Notes under the pieces: model-generated
Databases searched by the model: none
The model's input: the letters and a program-made list of their open reading frames with translations, nothing else
What the model was told of the DNA's origin: nothing
Assembly: GCF_030160635.1 (NCBI RefSeq)
Contig: NZ_BSOS01000033.1
Coordinates: 1 to 64,000, forward strand
Length of the DNA stretch: 64,000 bases
DNA from: Acidocella aquatica
Lineage (GTDB): Bacteria; Pseudomonadota; Alphaproteobacteria; Acetobacterales; Acetobacteraceae
Direction: 5' to 3'
In this document: piece after piece, positions 1 to 7,965 of the stretch
Numbering within the stretch: the first letter of the stretch is position 1
Layout of the letters: every line of letters starts with the position of its first letter
Program-made: the position numbers and the translations under genes

Positions 1-62
1 CATGGTGACCCATTGATTCAGAGATTAAGCCGCTTCGCAACCAAAAAATCACAACTGTAATG

Positions 63-170
63 CTAGATCAATATTGGTTTAGCTTGAATCACCCGATTCA
101 AGCTAAACCAATGAAATTGATCGTAAAACATAAGGTAGAGCGTGATTGACGTGAGGCAATCACGCTCTAG
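63..170 (+). repeat. Dispersed palindromic repeat R1, copy A
   Basis: A 108-bp element made of two hairpins. The first is a perfect 18-bp inverted repeat (73-90 with 95-112, loop ACCC), flanked by GATCAAT and ATTGATC. The second is a perfect 13-bp inverted repeat (136-148 with 157-169). A second copy lies at 21119-21226 and differs at only two positions, both in the second hairpin. No protein is encoded. It abuts R2 at the shared CTCTAGAG. Function unknown; it looks like a non-autonomous dispersed intergenic repeat. Confidence 0.85.
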
Positions 171-275
171 AGTGCGATCGTTTGAGGTTCGCTCAACCGA
201 GCGAGCCGAAAGCGTGAATCGCCCTCAGAAAAATGGCCAGAGCCTGATCGCAATTAAAGCGATCATGCTCTGGCG
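169..275 (+). repeat. Dispersed repeat R2, copy A
   Basis: About 105 bp, beginning AGAGTGCGATCG and ending in a hairpin of the form AGAGCCTGATCGC...GCGATCATGCTCT. Related copies are at 21448-21552 (same strand) and, on the opposite strand, at 42527-42631 and 43175-43278. The middle carries GGTTCGCTC...GAGCGAGCC, which folds as RNA with one G-U pair. Purely intergenic. Confidence 0.85.
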
Positions 276-325
276 CAGTATGCGTCTAACATGCCGCAGA
301 ACGCTTAAACAAAACGCTGGAATAT
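276..325 (+). repeat. Repeat module R3, copy A (diverged)
   Basis: The stretch after R2, with GCAGTATGCGTCTAACATG then GCAGAACGCTTAAAC, is recognisably similar to 21057-21110 (CAATATGTGTCCAGAGTGACG then GGAGCGTTCAAGCC). Here the order is R1-R2-R3; at the other locus an R3-like module precedes R1. The similarity is partial and was judged by eye. Confidence 0.5.
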
Positions 326-350
326 TCAACGAATAGCTGAATATTCCAGC
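302..350 (-). terminator. Terminator of the leftward operon, overlapping the gene end
   Basis: A perfect 13-bp inverted repeat (316-328 with 338-350, 9-nt loop) is followed, in leftward transcription, by GTTTTGTTTAAG. The stop codon of the dehydrogenase gene (326-328) lies inside the left arm, so the last codons of the gene form one side of the terminator hairpin. Confidence 0.75.
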
Positions 351-1528
351 AGGCAATCGGTCCAGCTGCCGCCATGGGCGGCGGAGTGTGCCGCCGCCTC
401 GATGAACTTCATGCCCTTCGCGCCGTCCAGCACGGTGGGGTAACGCAGCAGGGCCTCGGGCAAGGTTCTGCCATCCCGCCGGGCCTCGATGGCGATAGCG
501 AATTCCGTGTAGAGATTGGCCCATGCATCGCTCAGCGCCTCGGGATGGCCGCGCGGCATGCGCACGAAGCGGCTGGCCTCCACGCCCATTCCGCCACCCA
601 GCCCGCGTGAGATGATCTGCGCTGGCATGCCAACCTGGTTGAAACGCAGATATTCAGGATTCTCCTGGTCCCATTCCAATCCACCGGTTTCGCCAAATAC
701 CCGCAGGCGCAATCCGCATTGCGTGCCTGCGGCGGCCTGGCTGACCATCAGCGTGCCGGCAACATCGCCCGCGAAGCGGACATGCATGAAGGCCGTGTCC
801 TCCTTTGGCTTGGGCGAGCCCGTGACCAGAAAATCCGCGCGCAAGGCGGTCATCTCCAGCCCGGTGACAAAGCAGGCGAGGTGATGCGCATGCGTGCCGA
901 TATCACCGGTGGTGAAGGTGGGCCCACCCTTGGCGGAATCCAACCGCCAGGCATCCGCGACGTCCATCGCCCATTCCTGGAAATATTCCACATGCACCTG
1001 CCGCACCGCGCCGATGGCGCCTTGCGCGATCATCTGCCGGGCCTGCCGCACCATCGCGTGCCCTGAAAAGCTGTAGGTCACGCCAAAAACGAGTCCGGTT
1101 TCGCGCTGCAGCCGCACGAGGTCCAGCGCCTCTTCCAGCGTCACGGTCAAGGGTTTGTCGGAGATCACATCGATGCCATGCTCCATGAAAGCGCGCGCGA
1201 TGGGATGATGTGACGCATTGGGCGTGGTGATCGCCACGGCATCAATCCCATCCGCGCGCGCCGCCTCGGCCGCCGCCATCACCCGATAGTCGGTATAGAT
1301 GCGATCCTCGGCCAAAAACCAGTCGCGGCCTGATTGGCGGGCGATTTCAGGCCGCGAGGAGAGCGCGCCGGCAACCACCTCCCAACGGCCGGAAAGCCGC
1401 GCGCCGTTGGCGTGGACAGGGCCGATGAACGCCCCCTGCCCGCCGCCGGCAATGCCCAGGCGCAACCGGCGCTTGGGCTTGGGAAACGCCAGCTCATCCG
1501 CGGCTTCGCCTTTATGCCACGCGTTCAC
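326..1528 (-). CDS. Gfo/Idh/MocA-family NAD(P)-dependent dehydrogenase
   Basis: Protein of 400 residues with the two-domain fold of sugar and inositol dehydrogenases. The N-terminal Rossmann loop is GIAGGGQGAFIG (residues 25-36), the cofactor-linked DKP motif is at 124-126 (lysine 125), and the catalytic-type signature GDIGTH is at 208-213 (D209, H213). Family members oxidise a hydroxyl of inositols, inosamines or sugars to a ketone. The start is GTG and overlaps the stop of the upstream isomerase gene by 4 bp (GTGA), so the two are translationally coupled. It is a paralogue of the dehydrogenase at 2870-4057; the key motifs fall at the same residue numbers. The exact substrate cannot be read from the sequence, but the mocDEF-like neighbours suggest a cyclitol. 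Confidence 0.88.
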   Translation of the reverse strand: MNAWHKGEAADELAFPKPKRRLRLGIAGGGQGAFIGPVHANGARLSGRWEVVAGALSSRPEIARQSGRDWFLAEDRIYTDYRVMAAAEAARADGIDAVAITTPNASHHPIARAFMEHGIDVISDKPLTVTLEEALDLVRLQRETGLVFGVTYSFSGHAMVRQARQMIAQGAIGAVRQVHVEYFQEWAMDVADAWRLDSAKGGPTFTTGDIGTHAHHLACFVTGLEMTALRADFLVTGSPKPKEDTAFMHVRFAGDVAGTLMVSQAAAGTQCGLRLRVFGETGGLEWDQENPEYLRFNQVGMPAQIISRGLGGGMGVEASRFVRMPRGHPEALSDAWANLYTEFAIAIEARRDGRTLPEALLRYPTVLDGAKGMKFIEAAAHSAAHGGSWTDCLLEYSAIR

Positions 1529-2589
1529 GCCAGTTCCTCCAGGCCGATGATCTTGCGGTTGAGCTGGCTGCTGGCTTCCGCCTTCACGAAATCATCGAAG
1601 GCATGGGTTGAAACCCCGATGATATGGTCGCGGATGAAGCGCGCTCCTTCCGCCGCGCCGTCCTCGGAGTTCTTCAGGCAGCATTCCCATTCCAGCACCG
1701 CCCAGCCATCGTAATCATAGCCGGTGAGCTTGGAGAAAATGCCCTTGAAGTCGATCTGCCCGTCGCCCGGCGAGCGGAACCGCCCGGCCCGGCTGACCCA
1801 GGGCTGAAATCCGCCATAGGCGCCCGTCTTGCCCGTCGGGCGGAACTCCGCGTCCTTGACGTGGAACATTTTGATCCGCTCGTGATAATGATCGATATAG
1901 GCCAGATAATCGAGCGATTGCAAAAGCAGATGGCTCGGGTCGTACATGATGTTGCAGCGCGGATGGTTGTTCACGCGCGCCAGGAACATCTCGAAGGTCA
2001 GCCCGTCATGCAGATCCTCGGTGGGATGAATCTCAAAGCAGAGATCCACGCCGTTATGCCCGAACGCATCCAAAATCGGCAGCCAGCGTTTCGCTAGTTC
2101 GTCGAATCCCTCATCAATCAGCCCATCCGGCCATTGCGGAAAGGGGTAGAGATAGGGCCAGAGCAGTGTGCCGCTGAAAGTTACATGCCGGTCTATGCCA
2201 AAACGCGCCGAGGCGCGGGCGGCGAGGTGAAGCTGGTTTACCGCCCATTCCTGCCGCGCTTTCGGGTTATTGCGCAGGTGGGGGGGCGCGAAGGAATCGG
2301 CCGGCAGATCAAAGGCCGGATGCAACGCCACAAGCTGGCCCTGCAGATGGCTGGCCAACTCGGTGACCACCAGCCCGTGCGCGGCGAGTTTGCCCTTATA
2401 TTCGTCGCAATAATCCTGGCTTTCGGCCGCCAGTTCCAGGTTGATGGCGCGCTTGTCCCAGGTCGGGATCTGCACGCCCTTGAACCCCTTGCCCGCCGCC
2501 CAGCGCGCAAGCCCCTCGATGTTGTTGAACGGCGCCTCGTCGCGCGCGAACTGCGCGAGAAACACGCCAGGGCCCTTGATGGTTCTCAT
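1525..2589 (-). CDS. Sugar phosphate isomerase/epimerase (xylose isomerase-like TIM barrel)
   Basis: Protein of 354 residues. The start is the ATG of MRTIKGPGVF; the frame stays open upstream but that part is not protein-like. It belongs to the AP-endonuclease-2/xylose isomerase-like TIM-barrel superfamily. The metal-binding strands typical of the fold are visible as LCFEIHPTED, NIMYDPSHLLLQ, HVKDAEFR and AVLEWECC near the C-terminus. Such proteins (IolE, IolI, MocC, hydroxypyruvate isomerase) isomerise or dehydrate keto-sugars and keto-inositols. First gene of a leftward two-gene operon with the dehydrogenase at 326-1528, probably handling the product of that enzyme. The promoter is within 2731-2760. 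Confidence 0.86.
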   Translation of the reverse strand: MRTIKGPGVFLAQFARDEAPFNNIEGLARWAAGKGFKGVQIPTWDKRAINLELAAESQDYCDEYKGKLAAHGLVVTELASHLQGQLVALHPAFDLPADSFAPPHLRNNPKARQEWAVNQLHLAARASARFGIDRHVTFSGTLLWPYLYPFPQWPDGLIDEGFDELAKRWLPILDAFGHNGVDLCFEIHPTEDLHDGLTFEMFLARVNNHPRCNIMYDPSHLLLQSLDYLAYIDHYHERIKMFHVKDAEFRPTGKTGAYGGFQPWVSRAGRFRSPGDGQIDFKGIFSKLTGYDYDGWAVLEWECCLKNSEDGAAEGARFIRDHIIGVSTHAFDDFVKAEASSQLNRKIIGLEELA

Positions 2590-2730
2590 GACAATGCGCT
2601 CGCGGCTGTTATTCTGGAATAGCGTGTGGTGGCGCGCGCAGGCCCCGATGCGGTGTTGAACTCCGCTGACATTGGCTTTCCTCCTCTGGCACGGGAGAGG
2701 CCCCATGCCGCTTGCTGACGATTTCTTGGA

Positions 2731-2766
2731 ATGATAATTGACAAATCATGGTACTTGCAATAATTT
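2731..2766. promoter_or_regulatory. Divergent, interlocked sigma-70-type promoters
   Basis: Rightward: TTGACA (2738-2743), 17-bp spacer, TAATTT (2761-2766), leading to the gene at 2870. Leftward, read on the minus strand: TTGCAA (2760-2755), 18-bp spacer, TATCAT (2736-2731), leading to the gene starting at 2589. The two promoters overlap face to face, so polymerase binding should be mutually exclusive. An imperfect dyad (ATGAT, 9 bp, ATCAT) at 2731-2749 covers both and could be a regulator site. Confidence 0.7.
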
Positions 2767-2869
2767 TTGCATCCCGAGGGCGGGAGTTGTCAATAGGTGA
2801 AAAACAGCCATGAGGCGCGATGTGCCATGGCGCGGCGCCCGCCATGGCGTGAACAGGGAAGTAGAAGCG

Positions 2870-4057
2870 ATGTCACTTGATAATGCAATCACCGGCACGT
2901 TGGCGCGGCGTTTACGGCTGGGCATGGTGGGCGGCGGGCACGGCGCCTATATCGGCGGCATTCACCGTTATGCCGCCCGTCTGGACGGCCAGTATGAGCT
3001 GGTGGCCGGCGCCTTCGATGTCGACCCGGAAAAAGGCAAGGCCTTCGCGGCGGAGGTCTTTATCGACTCCGGCCGCTCGTATGGTGATTATCAGGAGATG
3101 ATCGAGGCGGAGCGCCAGCGCGCCGATCGCATCGATGTCGTGGCGATCTGCACGCCCAACCACACGCATTTCCCCATCGCCGCGGCGTTTCTGCAAGCCG
3201 GGTTCGACGTGATTTGCGAAAAACCGCTGACCACCACACAGGAGGACGCGGTGAAGCTGGTGCAAATCGCCGGGGAGACCGGCCGGTTCCTGGGCGTGAC
3301 CTATACCTACAGCGGCTATCCGCTGGTGCATGAGGCACGGGCCATGGTGGCGGCTGGCAAAATCGGCAAGGTGCGCGTCGTGCAGGTGGAATATCCGCTG
3401 GAATGGATGGCAACCGCGATCGAGCAGGGCGGCAACCAGCAGGCAAGCTGGCGCACTGACCCGAAACGCTCCGGCCGTGGCGGCAGCATCGGCGATATCG
3501 GCACCCATGCCTATCACCTCGCCGGCTTCGTCACCGGGCTGAAGCTCGAATCCCTCTGCGCGGACCTGGCAACTTTCGTCGGCGGCCGCGTGCTGGACGA
3601 CAACGCCCATGTAATGCTGCGCTATGAGGGCGGGGCGCGCGGGCTGCTCTGGTCATCGCAAGTGGCAATCGGCTCCTCAAATGGCATCCGGCTGCGCGTG
3701 TTCGGCGAAACGGGCAGCCTGTCCTGGTTCCAGGAGGAACCGAACGTGCTGGTGCATGCGCCGCTGAACGGCCACCCGGTAACGATCAAGCGCGCGAACG
3801 CGGCATCAGGCACCGGCGCGCAGGCGCGAACAAGAACACCGCCGGGCCATCCTGAAGGCTATATCGAGGCTTTTGCCAATCTCTACGGCGGCTTCGCGGA
3901 GGTGATCCGCGCCGGCCGCGAAGGGCGGGACCCTGGGCCGATCGGCCAGGCCGTACCGGCAGGCTATGACGGGCTGAAAGGTGTGGCCTTCGTGGACGCG
4001 GTGGTAGACTCCCACGAAGCAGGCCAGATGGGCTGGGTCAAACCAGCCTATGTGTGA
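2870..4057 (+). CDS. Gfo/Idh/MocA-family NAD(P)-dependent dehydrogenase
   Basis: Protein of 395 residues from the ATG of MSLDNAITG. An ATG at 2810 in the same frame would add 20 residues, but the shorter start aligns with the paralogue at 326-1528. Rossmann loop MVGGGHGAYIGG (19-30), EKP motif at 117-119 (K118), and GDIGTHAYH with D209 and H213. It is divergently transcribed from the isomerase/dehydrogenase operon, with the strong promoter at 2738-2766 in between. Two paralogous dehydrogenases in one cluster suggest successive oxidations, or oxidation of two epimers of one polyol. The gene is alone in its transcript and ends at a hairpin shared with the convergent LacI-type gene. Confidence 0.88.
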   Translation: MSLDNAITGTLARRLRLGMVGGGHGAYIGGIHRYAARLDGQYELVAGAFDVDPEKGKAFAAEVFIDSGRSYGDYQEMIEAERQRADRIDVVAICTPNHTHFPIAAAFLQAGFDVICEKPLTTTQEDAVKLVQIAGETGRFLGVTYTYSGYPLVHEARAMVAAGKIGKVRVVQVEYPLEWMATAIEQGGNQQASWRTDPKRSGRGGSIGDIGTHAYHLAGFVTGLKLESLCADLATFVGGRVLDDNAHVMLRYEGGARGLLWSSQVAIGSSNGIRLRVFGETGSLSWFQEEPNVLVHAPLNGHPVTIKRANAASGTGAQARTRTPPGHPEGYIEAFANLYGGFAEVIRAGREGRDPGPIGQAVPAGYDGLKGVAFVDAVVDSHEAGQMGWVKPAYV

Positions 4058-4061
4058 ACGC

Positions 4062-4097
4062 CCTGGAGGAAACAGGCAGCGCCCTGTTTCCTCCAGG
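4062..4097. terminator. Hairpin between convergent genes
   Basis: A perfect 15-bp inverted repeat (4062-4076 with 4083-4097, 6-nt loop) lies between the convergent dehydrogenase and LacI-family genes. No T-tract follows on either side, so it may act as a bidirectional terminator or RNA-end stabiliser rather than a classic intrinsic terminator. Confidence 0.6.
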
Positions 4098-4141
4098 CGC
4101 GCCGGGGCGGAAGCCTTGCGGCGGTCAGGCAAAAGATCATC

Positions 4142-5155
4142 TCAGCAATTTTCCACCGTGTGCAGGGTGAAGGCAATATCGTTGCCGCCCGGCTGATCCG
4201 CGCCGCCCCTGATCCGGCTGATCATGATATCAATCGCGCGCCGCGCCTGTAGCTCCGGCGCCTGGTCTATGGTCATGGTCATGAGCCCCTCCTTCAACAG
4301 GGCCGCGCTCTCCTCCGTCAATTCATGGCCCGCGAACATGATCGCGCGGCCCTGCCCCCTATCGCGCAGGGCATGGCCCACGCCTTCGTTGCCGCCGCCG
4401 GTATTGTAGATTGTCACGAGCTCCGGCCGCTCCCGCAGAGCCTGCGCGACATGACGATACGCCAACTCAGGATCGTCATGCGTCATGACCACGGGCGCCA
4501 CGGCAACATCCGGCGCATGCAGCGCCAATGCGGCGCGGAATCCGTCGATCCGCTGCTTATGAGCCCGAAAACCCGCGCTGGCCGCGATAACGAGCGCCAC
4601 CCCCTCGCGGCGCCCCATGCGCGCCGCGAAAAAGCCCGCGGTCCGGCCGGCCTTGCCGTGGTCGATGCCCACATAGGCCATGCGCGGCGAATCCGGCACA
4701 TCCGTCACAATGCAGATCACCGGCCTCCCGGCGGCGGCCGCGGCCGCGATGGCAGCGATGTTCGCTGGATGCTCCTCGCAATAGACGACGATGCCATCCG
4801 CCCGGCAACTCATGATCCGAGCCGCGACCCGCGCCGGGTCCGTCATCTCGATGCTGGATCGCAACACGGTAATCGAGCGGTCCAGCGTCGCGGCGACCTG
4901 GCTCACGGCCATGCTCAGGCGTTTCATGAACGGCGAGACCGGAGGTGCCAGCATCACCTCGATGCGCAACTGCCGCGAATGCGGCGCGGGCAAAATCCGG
5001 CGCAGCCCGAGCGCCCGCGCAGCCTCCAGAACACGCTGTTCGGTCATGGCCGAGACGCTGCCCCGCTCGTTCAGAACGCGGTCAACGGTCGCAACCCCCA
5101 CCCCCGCGCGCTTCGCCACATCTTCCAAGCCATGGCGGGTCTTACGCCGGTCCAT
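4142..5155 (-). CDS. LacI-family transcriptional regulator
   Basis: Protein of 337 residues. The start is the ATG of MDRRKTRHG, preceded by GGAGG at good spacing; the frame is open 19 codons further but without a ribosome site. The N-terminal helix-turn-helix and hinge helix span about residues 10-60 (LEDVAKRAGVGVATVDRVLN is the LacI signature). The rest is a periplasmic-binding-protein-like sensor domain, about residues 65-337. It is divergent from the mocDEF-like operon and convergent with a dehydrogenase, so it most likely represses the catabolic genes until the sugar or cyclitol is present. Rhizobial moc loci use the GntR-type MocR instead. The palindrome at 5195-5212, in its own upstream region, is a plausible operator. 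Confidence 0.9.
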   Translation of the reverse strand: MDRRKTRHGLEDVAKRAGVGVATVDRVLNERGSVSAMTEQRVLEAARALGLRRILPAPHSRQLRIEVMLAPPVSPFMKRLSMAVSQVAATLDRSITVLRSSIEMTDPARVAARIMSCRADGIVVYCEEHPANIAAIAAAAAAGRPVICIVTDVPDSPRMAYVGIDHGKAGRTAGFFAARMGRREGVALVIAASAGFRAHKQRIDGFRAALALHAPDVAVAPVVMTHDDPELAYRHVAQALRERPELVTIYNTGGGNEGVGHALRDRGQGRAIMFAGHELTEESAALLKEGLMTMTIDQAPELQARRAIDIMISRIRGGADQPGGNDIAFTLHTVENC

Positions 5156-5194
5156 CGCCGCCTCCGTTATTCTTCTCAGGGGCAGAATAGCGAA

Positions 5195-5212
5195 TTGATG
5201 GAAATCCATCAA
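5195..5212. promoter_or_regulatory. Candidate LacI-family operator
   Basis: TTGATGG-AAAT-CCATCAA is an 18-bp inverted repeat (7-bp arms) in the 123-bp gap between the divergent regulator and mocD-like genes. Its size and symmetry fit a LacI-family operator. A TATAGA hexamer at 5244-5249 could be the -10 of the rightward operon, but no good -35 is seen. Confidence 0.5.
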
Positions 5213-5278
5213 ATGTTCCGTCCAGCAAGGGCGGCGTCATCGCTATAGAAGCTGAAATTGCATCCGTAGGGGGAGTCA

Positions 5279-6352
5279 GTGTCAACAACAACCATAAATC
5301 AGCGCGATTACAGCCTGACAGGTGAGGAGGCGCGCCGCGCCGAAGCGCGGGGCCTTGCATCGGCAGATTGGCATCAGGCCACCATCTCACGCAAACAGAT
5401 GAAAGAGCTGATGCGCCGCAAGGACGGCCCCGCCATTCGCGACACTGCGATCTGGCTCGGCACCATGGCGCTCTGCGCCGTGCTGGGCGTCCATTTCTGG
5501 GGCAGCTGGCTGGCCGTGCCGTTTTTCATCGTCTACGGCGTCCTCTACGGCTCCGCCTCGGATTCGCGCTGGCATGAATGCAGCCACGGCACCGCCTTCA
5601 AAACAGCCTGGATGAATAACGCCGTTTATCAGCTCGCCTGTTTCATGATCATGCGTGAGCCTGCGGTCTGGCGCTGGAGCCATACGCGCCATCATACCGA
5701 TACCATTATCGTCGGGCGCGACCCGGAGATTTCCGTAAAGCGCCCTCCTGATTTCGCGGGCCTCCTGCTCAATTTCTTCGCCATCAAGTCAACCATCGCC
5801 GCTCTGCAGAAGCTCGCCATCCACGCCACCGGCCGGCTCACAGCCGAGGAGCAGACCTTCATCCCAGAGATGGAGCGGCATAAGGTATTCTTCACCGCCC
5901 GCGTCTACATCGCCATTCTTGTTGCCATCGCGGCCCTCTCATTTGTCCTGCATAGCTGGATTCCAGCAATGCTCGCCGGGCTGCCCACGCTCTACGGCGG
6001 CGGCCTCACCATCGTCTACGGCATCACCCAGCACGCCGGTCTTTCCGAGGATGTGCTCGACCATCGCCTGAACAGCCGCACCGTCTACATGAACCCGGTT
6101 TCGCGTTTCATCTATTGGAACATGAATTACCACGTCGAGCACCACATGTTCCCCATGGTGCCCTACCACGCGCTGCCCGCGCTGCATGCCGCGATCAAAT
6201 CGCAATGCCCCGCGCCCTACCCCAGCATCATCGCCGCATACCGCGAAATCATCCCCGCCTTGCGCAAGCAGCGCCATGACCCGGATTATCATGTCCGGCG
6301 CCACCTGCCATCCGCCGCGCCGGCGGTTGATTACGCCGCCCAGCCCGCCTGA
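5279..6352 (+). CDS. mocD: MocD-like oxygenase (fatty acid desaturase superfamily)
   Basis: Protein of 357 residues starting at GTG just after GGGGGAG. It is a membrane-type di-iron enzyme with the three histidine boxes of the desaturase superfamily: HECSH (99-103), HTRHH (135-139) and HVEHH (285-289). Hydrophobic segments lie at about 55-90, 160-180 and 205-250. The family that contains the rhizopine oxygenase MocD is proposed to work with MocE and MocF to demethylate 3-O-methyl-scyllo-inosamine. Here the Rieske ferredoxin and reductase genes follow in the same order, which supports the MocD assignment over a lipid desaturase. The substrate is inferred only; another O-methyl cyclitol or an acyl chain remains possible. 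Confidence 0.82.
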   Translation: MSTTTINQRDYSLTGEEARRAEARGLASADWHQATISRKQMKELMRRKDGPAIRDTAIWLGTMALCAVLGVHFWGSWLAVPFFIVYGVLYGSASDSRWHECSHGTAFKTAWMNNAVYQLACFMIMREPAVWRWSHTRHHTDTIIVGRDPEISVKRPPDFAGLLLNFFAIKSTIAALQKLAIHATGRLTAEEQTFIPEMERHKVFFTARVYIAILVAIAALSFVLHSWIPAMLAGLPTLYGGGLTIVYGITQHAGLSEDVLDHRLNSRTVYMNPVSRFIYWNMNYHVEHHMFPMVPYHALPALHAAIKSQCPAPYPSIIAAYREIIPALRKQRHDPDYHVRRHLPSAAPAVDYAAQPA

Positions 6353-6380
6353 ACACATAAAGATATTTTGGAGGAATATA

Positions 6381-6695
6381 ATGGAACATTGGGTTGATGC
6401 CTGCGCCGTGAACGACATCGAGGAAGAGGACACCATCCGCTTTGATCACGCGGGCCAGAGTTTCGCCATCTACCGGCTGGAGGATGACCGCTACTTCGCC
6501 ACCGGCGGCTTCTGCACGCATGAGAATGTGCATCTCGCGGATGGGCTGGTCATGGGCCGCATCATCGAATGCCCCAAACATAACGGCCGTTTCGATATCC
6601 CCACCGGCCAGGCCAAGGGCGCGCCCGCCTGCATCAATCTGCGGACCTTCGGCGTGAAGGTCGAGGAAGGCCGCGTCTTCATCAACCTCGGCTAA
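6381..6695 (+). CDS. mocE: MocE-like Rieske [2Fe-2S] ferredoxin
   Basis: Protein of 104 residues starting at the ATG preceded by GGAGGA (6370-6375). Rieske cluster ligands are C45-x-H47 and C64-x2-H67 (CTH and CPKH), in a small single-domain ferredoxin as in oxygenase electron-transfer chains. It should carry electrons from the reductase encoded next to the di-iron oxygenase encoded before it. It lies 28 bp after mocD and 11 bp before mocF, in one operon. Length and motifs are complete. Confidence 0.88.
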   Translation: MEHWVDACAVNDIEEEDTIRFDHAGQSFAIYRLEDDRYFATGGFCTHENVHLADGLVMGRIIECPKHNGRFDIPTGQAKGAPACINLRTFGVKVEEGRVFINLG

Positions 6696-6706
6696 GGCGT
6701 CCGTTC

Positions 6707-7963
6707 ATGCAAACAACACCAGATCCCGGAATCGTCATTATCGGCGCCGGAGAAGCCGGCACCCGCGCGGCCCTCACCTTGCGCGAGAAGCACTATGCCG
6801 GGCCCATCACCCTCCTCGGCGCCGAAAGCCATTTGCCCTACGAGCGCCCGCCACTCTCAAAGACCGTGCAAACGGCACCGGAACCGCCAGCCCCCACGCT
6901 CATCGGCGGCGCCGGCACGCTGGCCGCGCAGAACATCTCCTATCGCGCGGGTAACACGGCAACGCGCATTGATCGCGCTTCCCAGGAAGTGCATCTGCGC
7001 GACGGCACCGCCCTGCGCTACTCCCGCCTGTTGCTCGCAACCGGCGCCCGGCCGCGCACCCTGCCATTGCCGGGCGCCGAACAAAACGGGGTGCTCTATC
7101 TGCGTAGTTTTGGCGACGCCATGGCCTTGCGCAACCGGCTCGCGCCCGGCCTCCGCCTTGCCGTGATCGGCGGCGGCTTCATCGGCCTGGAAATGGCGGC
7201 CAGCGCCCTGGAGCGCGGCTGCGATGTCACGGTGGTCGAAATGGCGCCGCGCATTCTCGGCCGCGCCGTACCGGCGCAAATCGCCGCGCTCGTGGCCGCC
7301 GAGCATCGCGCCGCGGGCATCACCATCATTGAAGGCATCGGCCTCACGGCGATCGAGCAACGCCCGAACGGATGCGCCGTCATCCTCGCCGATGGCCGCG
7401 AATTGGAGGCAGACGCCATCATTGCCGGCATCGGCGCCATTCCCGAAACCGCTCTCGCCGAAGCGGCCGGCCTGCCCGTTGAAAACGGCATCCGTGTCGA
7501 TGGCCGGCTCGCGACCGAAGACCCCCTCATTTTTGCCGCGGGCGATTGCTGCTCCTTTCCACATCCCGTTTTCAGCGGCCGCCGCCTGCGTCTTGAAGCC
7601 TGGCGCAACGCGCAGGACCAAGGGCGGCATGCCGCGGGCTCCCTGCTGGGCGAGACGGCGGCTTTCGCAACGGTTCCCTGGTTCTGGTCGGACCAGCACG
7701 GCAGCACATTGCAAATCAGCGGCCTGCCCGATGAAGGCAACCAGACCGTGACCCGCGACATCGATGGCATGCCCTTCCTGTTTCACCTAAGGGATGGCTG
7801 CCTGGTGGGCGCAAGCGCCTTCGGCCCCATCGGCAAAGTCGCGCGCGATATTCGGCTCGCTGAAATGCTCATCGAATCAGGCGCCAGCCCAGATCCCGCG
7901 GCCCTGGCCAACCCGTCCGTCAAACTCAAGACATTTTTGCAACCCCGCGCGGCGGTTGCCTGA
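6707..7963 (+). CDS. mocF: MocF-like FAD-dependent ferredoxin reductase
   Basis: Protein of 418 residues of the pyridine nucleotide-disulfide oxidoreductase class I fold, like rubredoxin and ferredoxin reductases of oxygenase systems. The FAD dinucleotide loop is GAGEAG (13-18), the NAD(P)H loop is GGGFIG (155-160), and the second FAD contact is the FAAGDC segment near residue 280. A reductase-type C-terminal domain follows. It takes electrons from NAD(P)H to the Rieske protein encoded immediately upstream. The stop is 2 bp before the next gene. Together with the two upstream genes it forms a complete three-component oxygenase system. Confidence 0.86.
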   Translation: MQTTPDPGIVIIGAGEAGTRAALTLREKHYAGPITLLGAESHLPYERPPLSKTVQTAPEPPAPTLIGGAGTLAAQNISYRAGNTATRIDRASQEVHLRDGTALRYSRLLLATGARPRTLPLPGAEQNGVLYLRSFGDAMALRNRLAPGLRLAVIGGGFIGLEMAASALERGCDVTVVEMAPRILGRAVPAQIAALVAAEHRAAGITIIEGIGLTAIEQRPNGCAVILADGRELEADAIIAGIGAIPETALAEAAGLPVENGIRVDGRLATEDPLIFAAGDCCSFPHPVFSGRRLRLEAWRNAQDQGRHAAGSLLGETAAFATVPWFWSDQHGSTLQISGLPDEGNQTVTRDIDGMPFLFHLRDGCLVGASAFGPIGKVARDIRLAEMLIESGASPDPAALANPSVKLKTFLQPRAAVA

Positions 7964-7965
7964 CG

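Noticed and set aside
1-325. Remnant of an insertion sequence at the left end.
   Set aside because: No transposase fragment, terminal inverted repeats or target duplication is visible; the repeats look like small non-coding elements.
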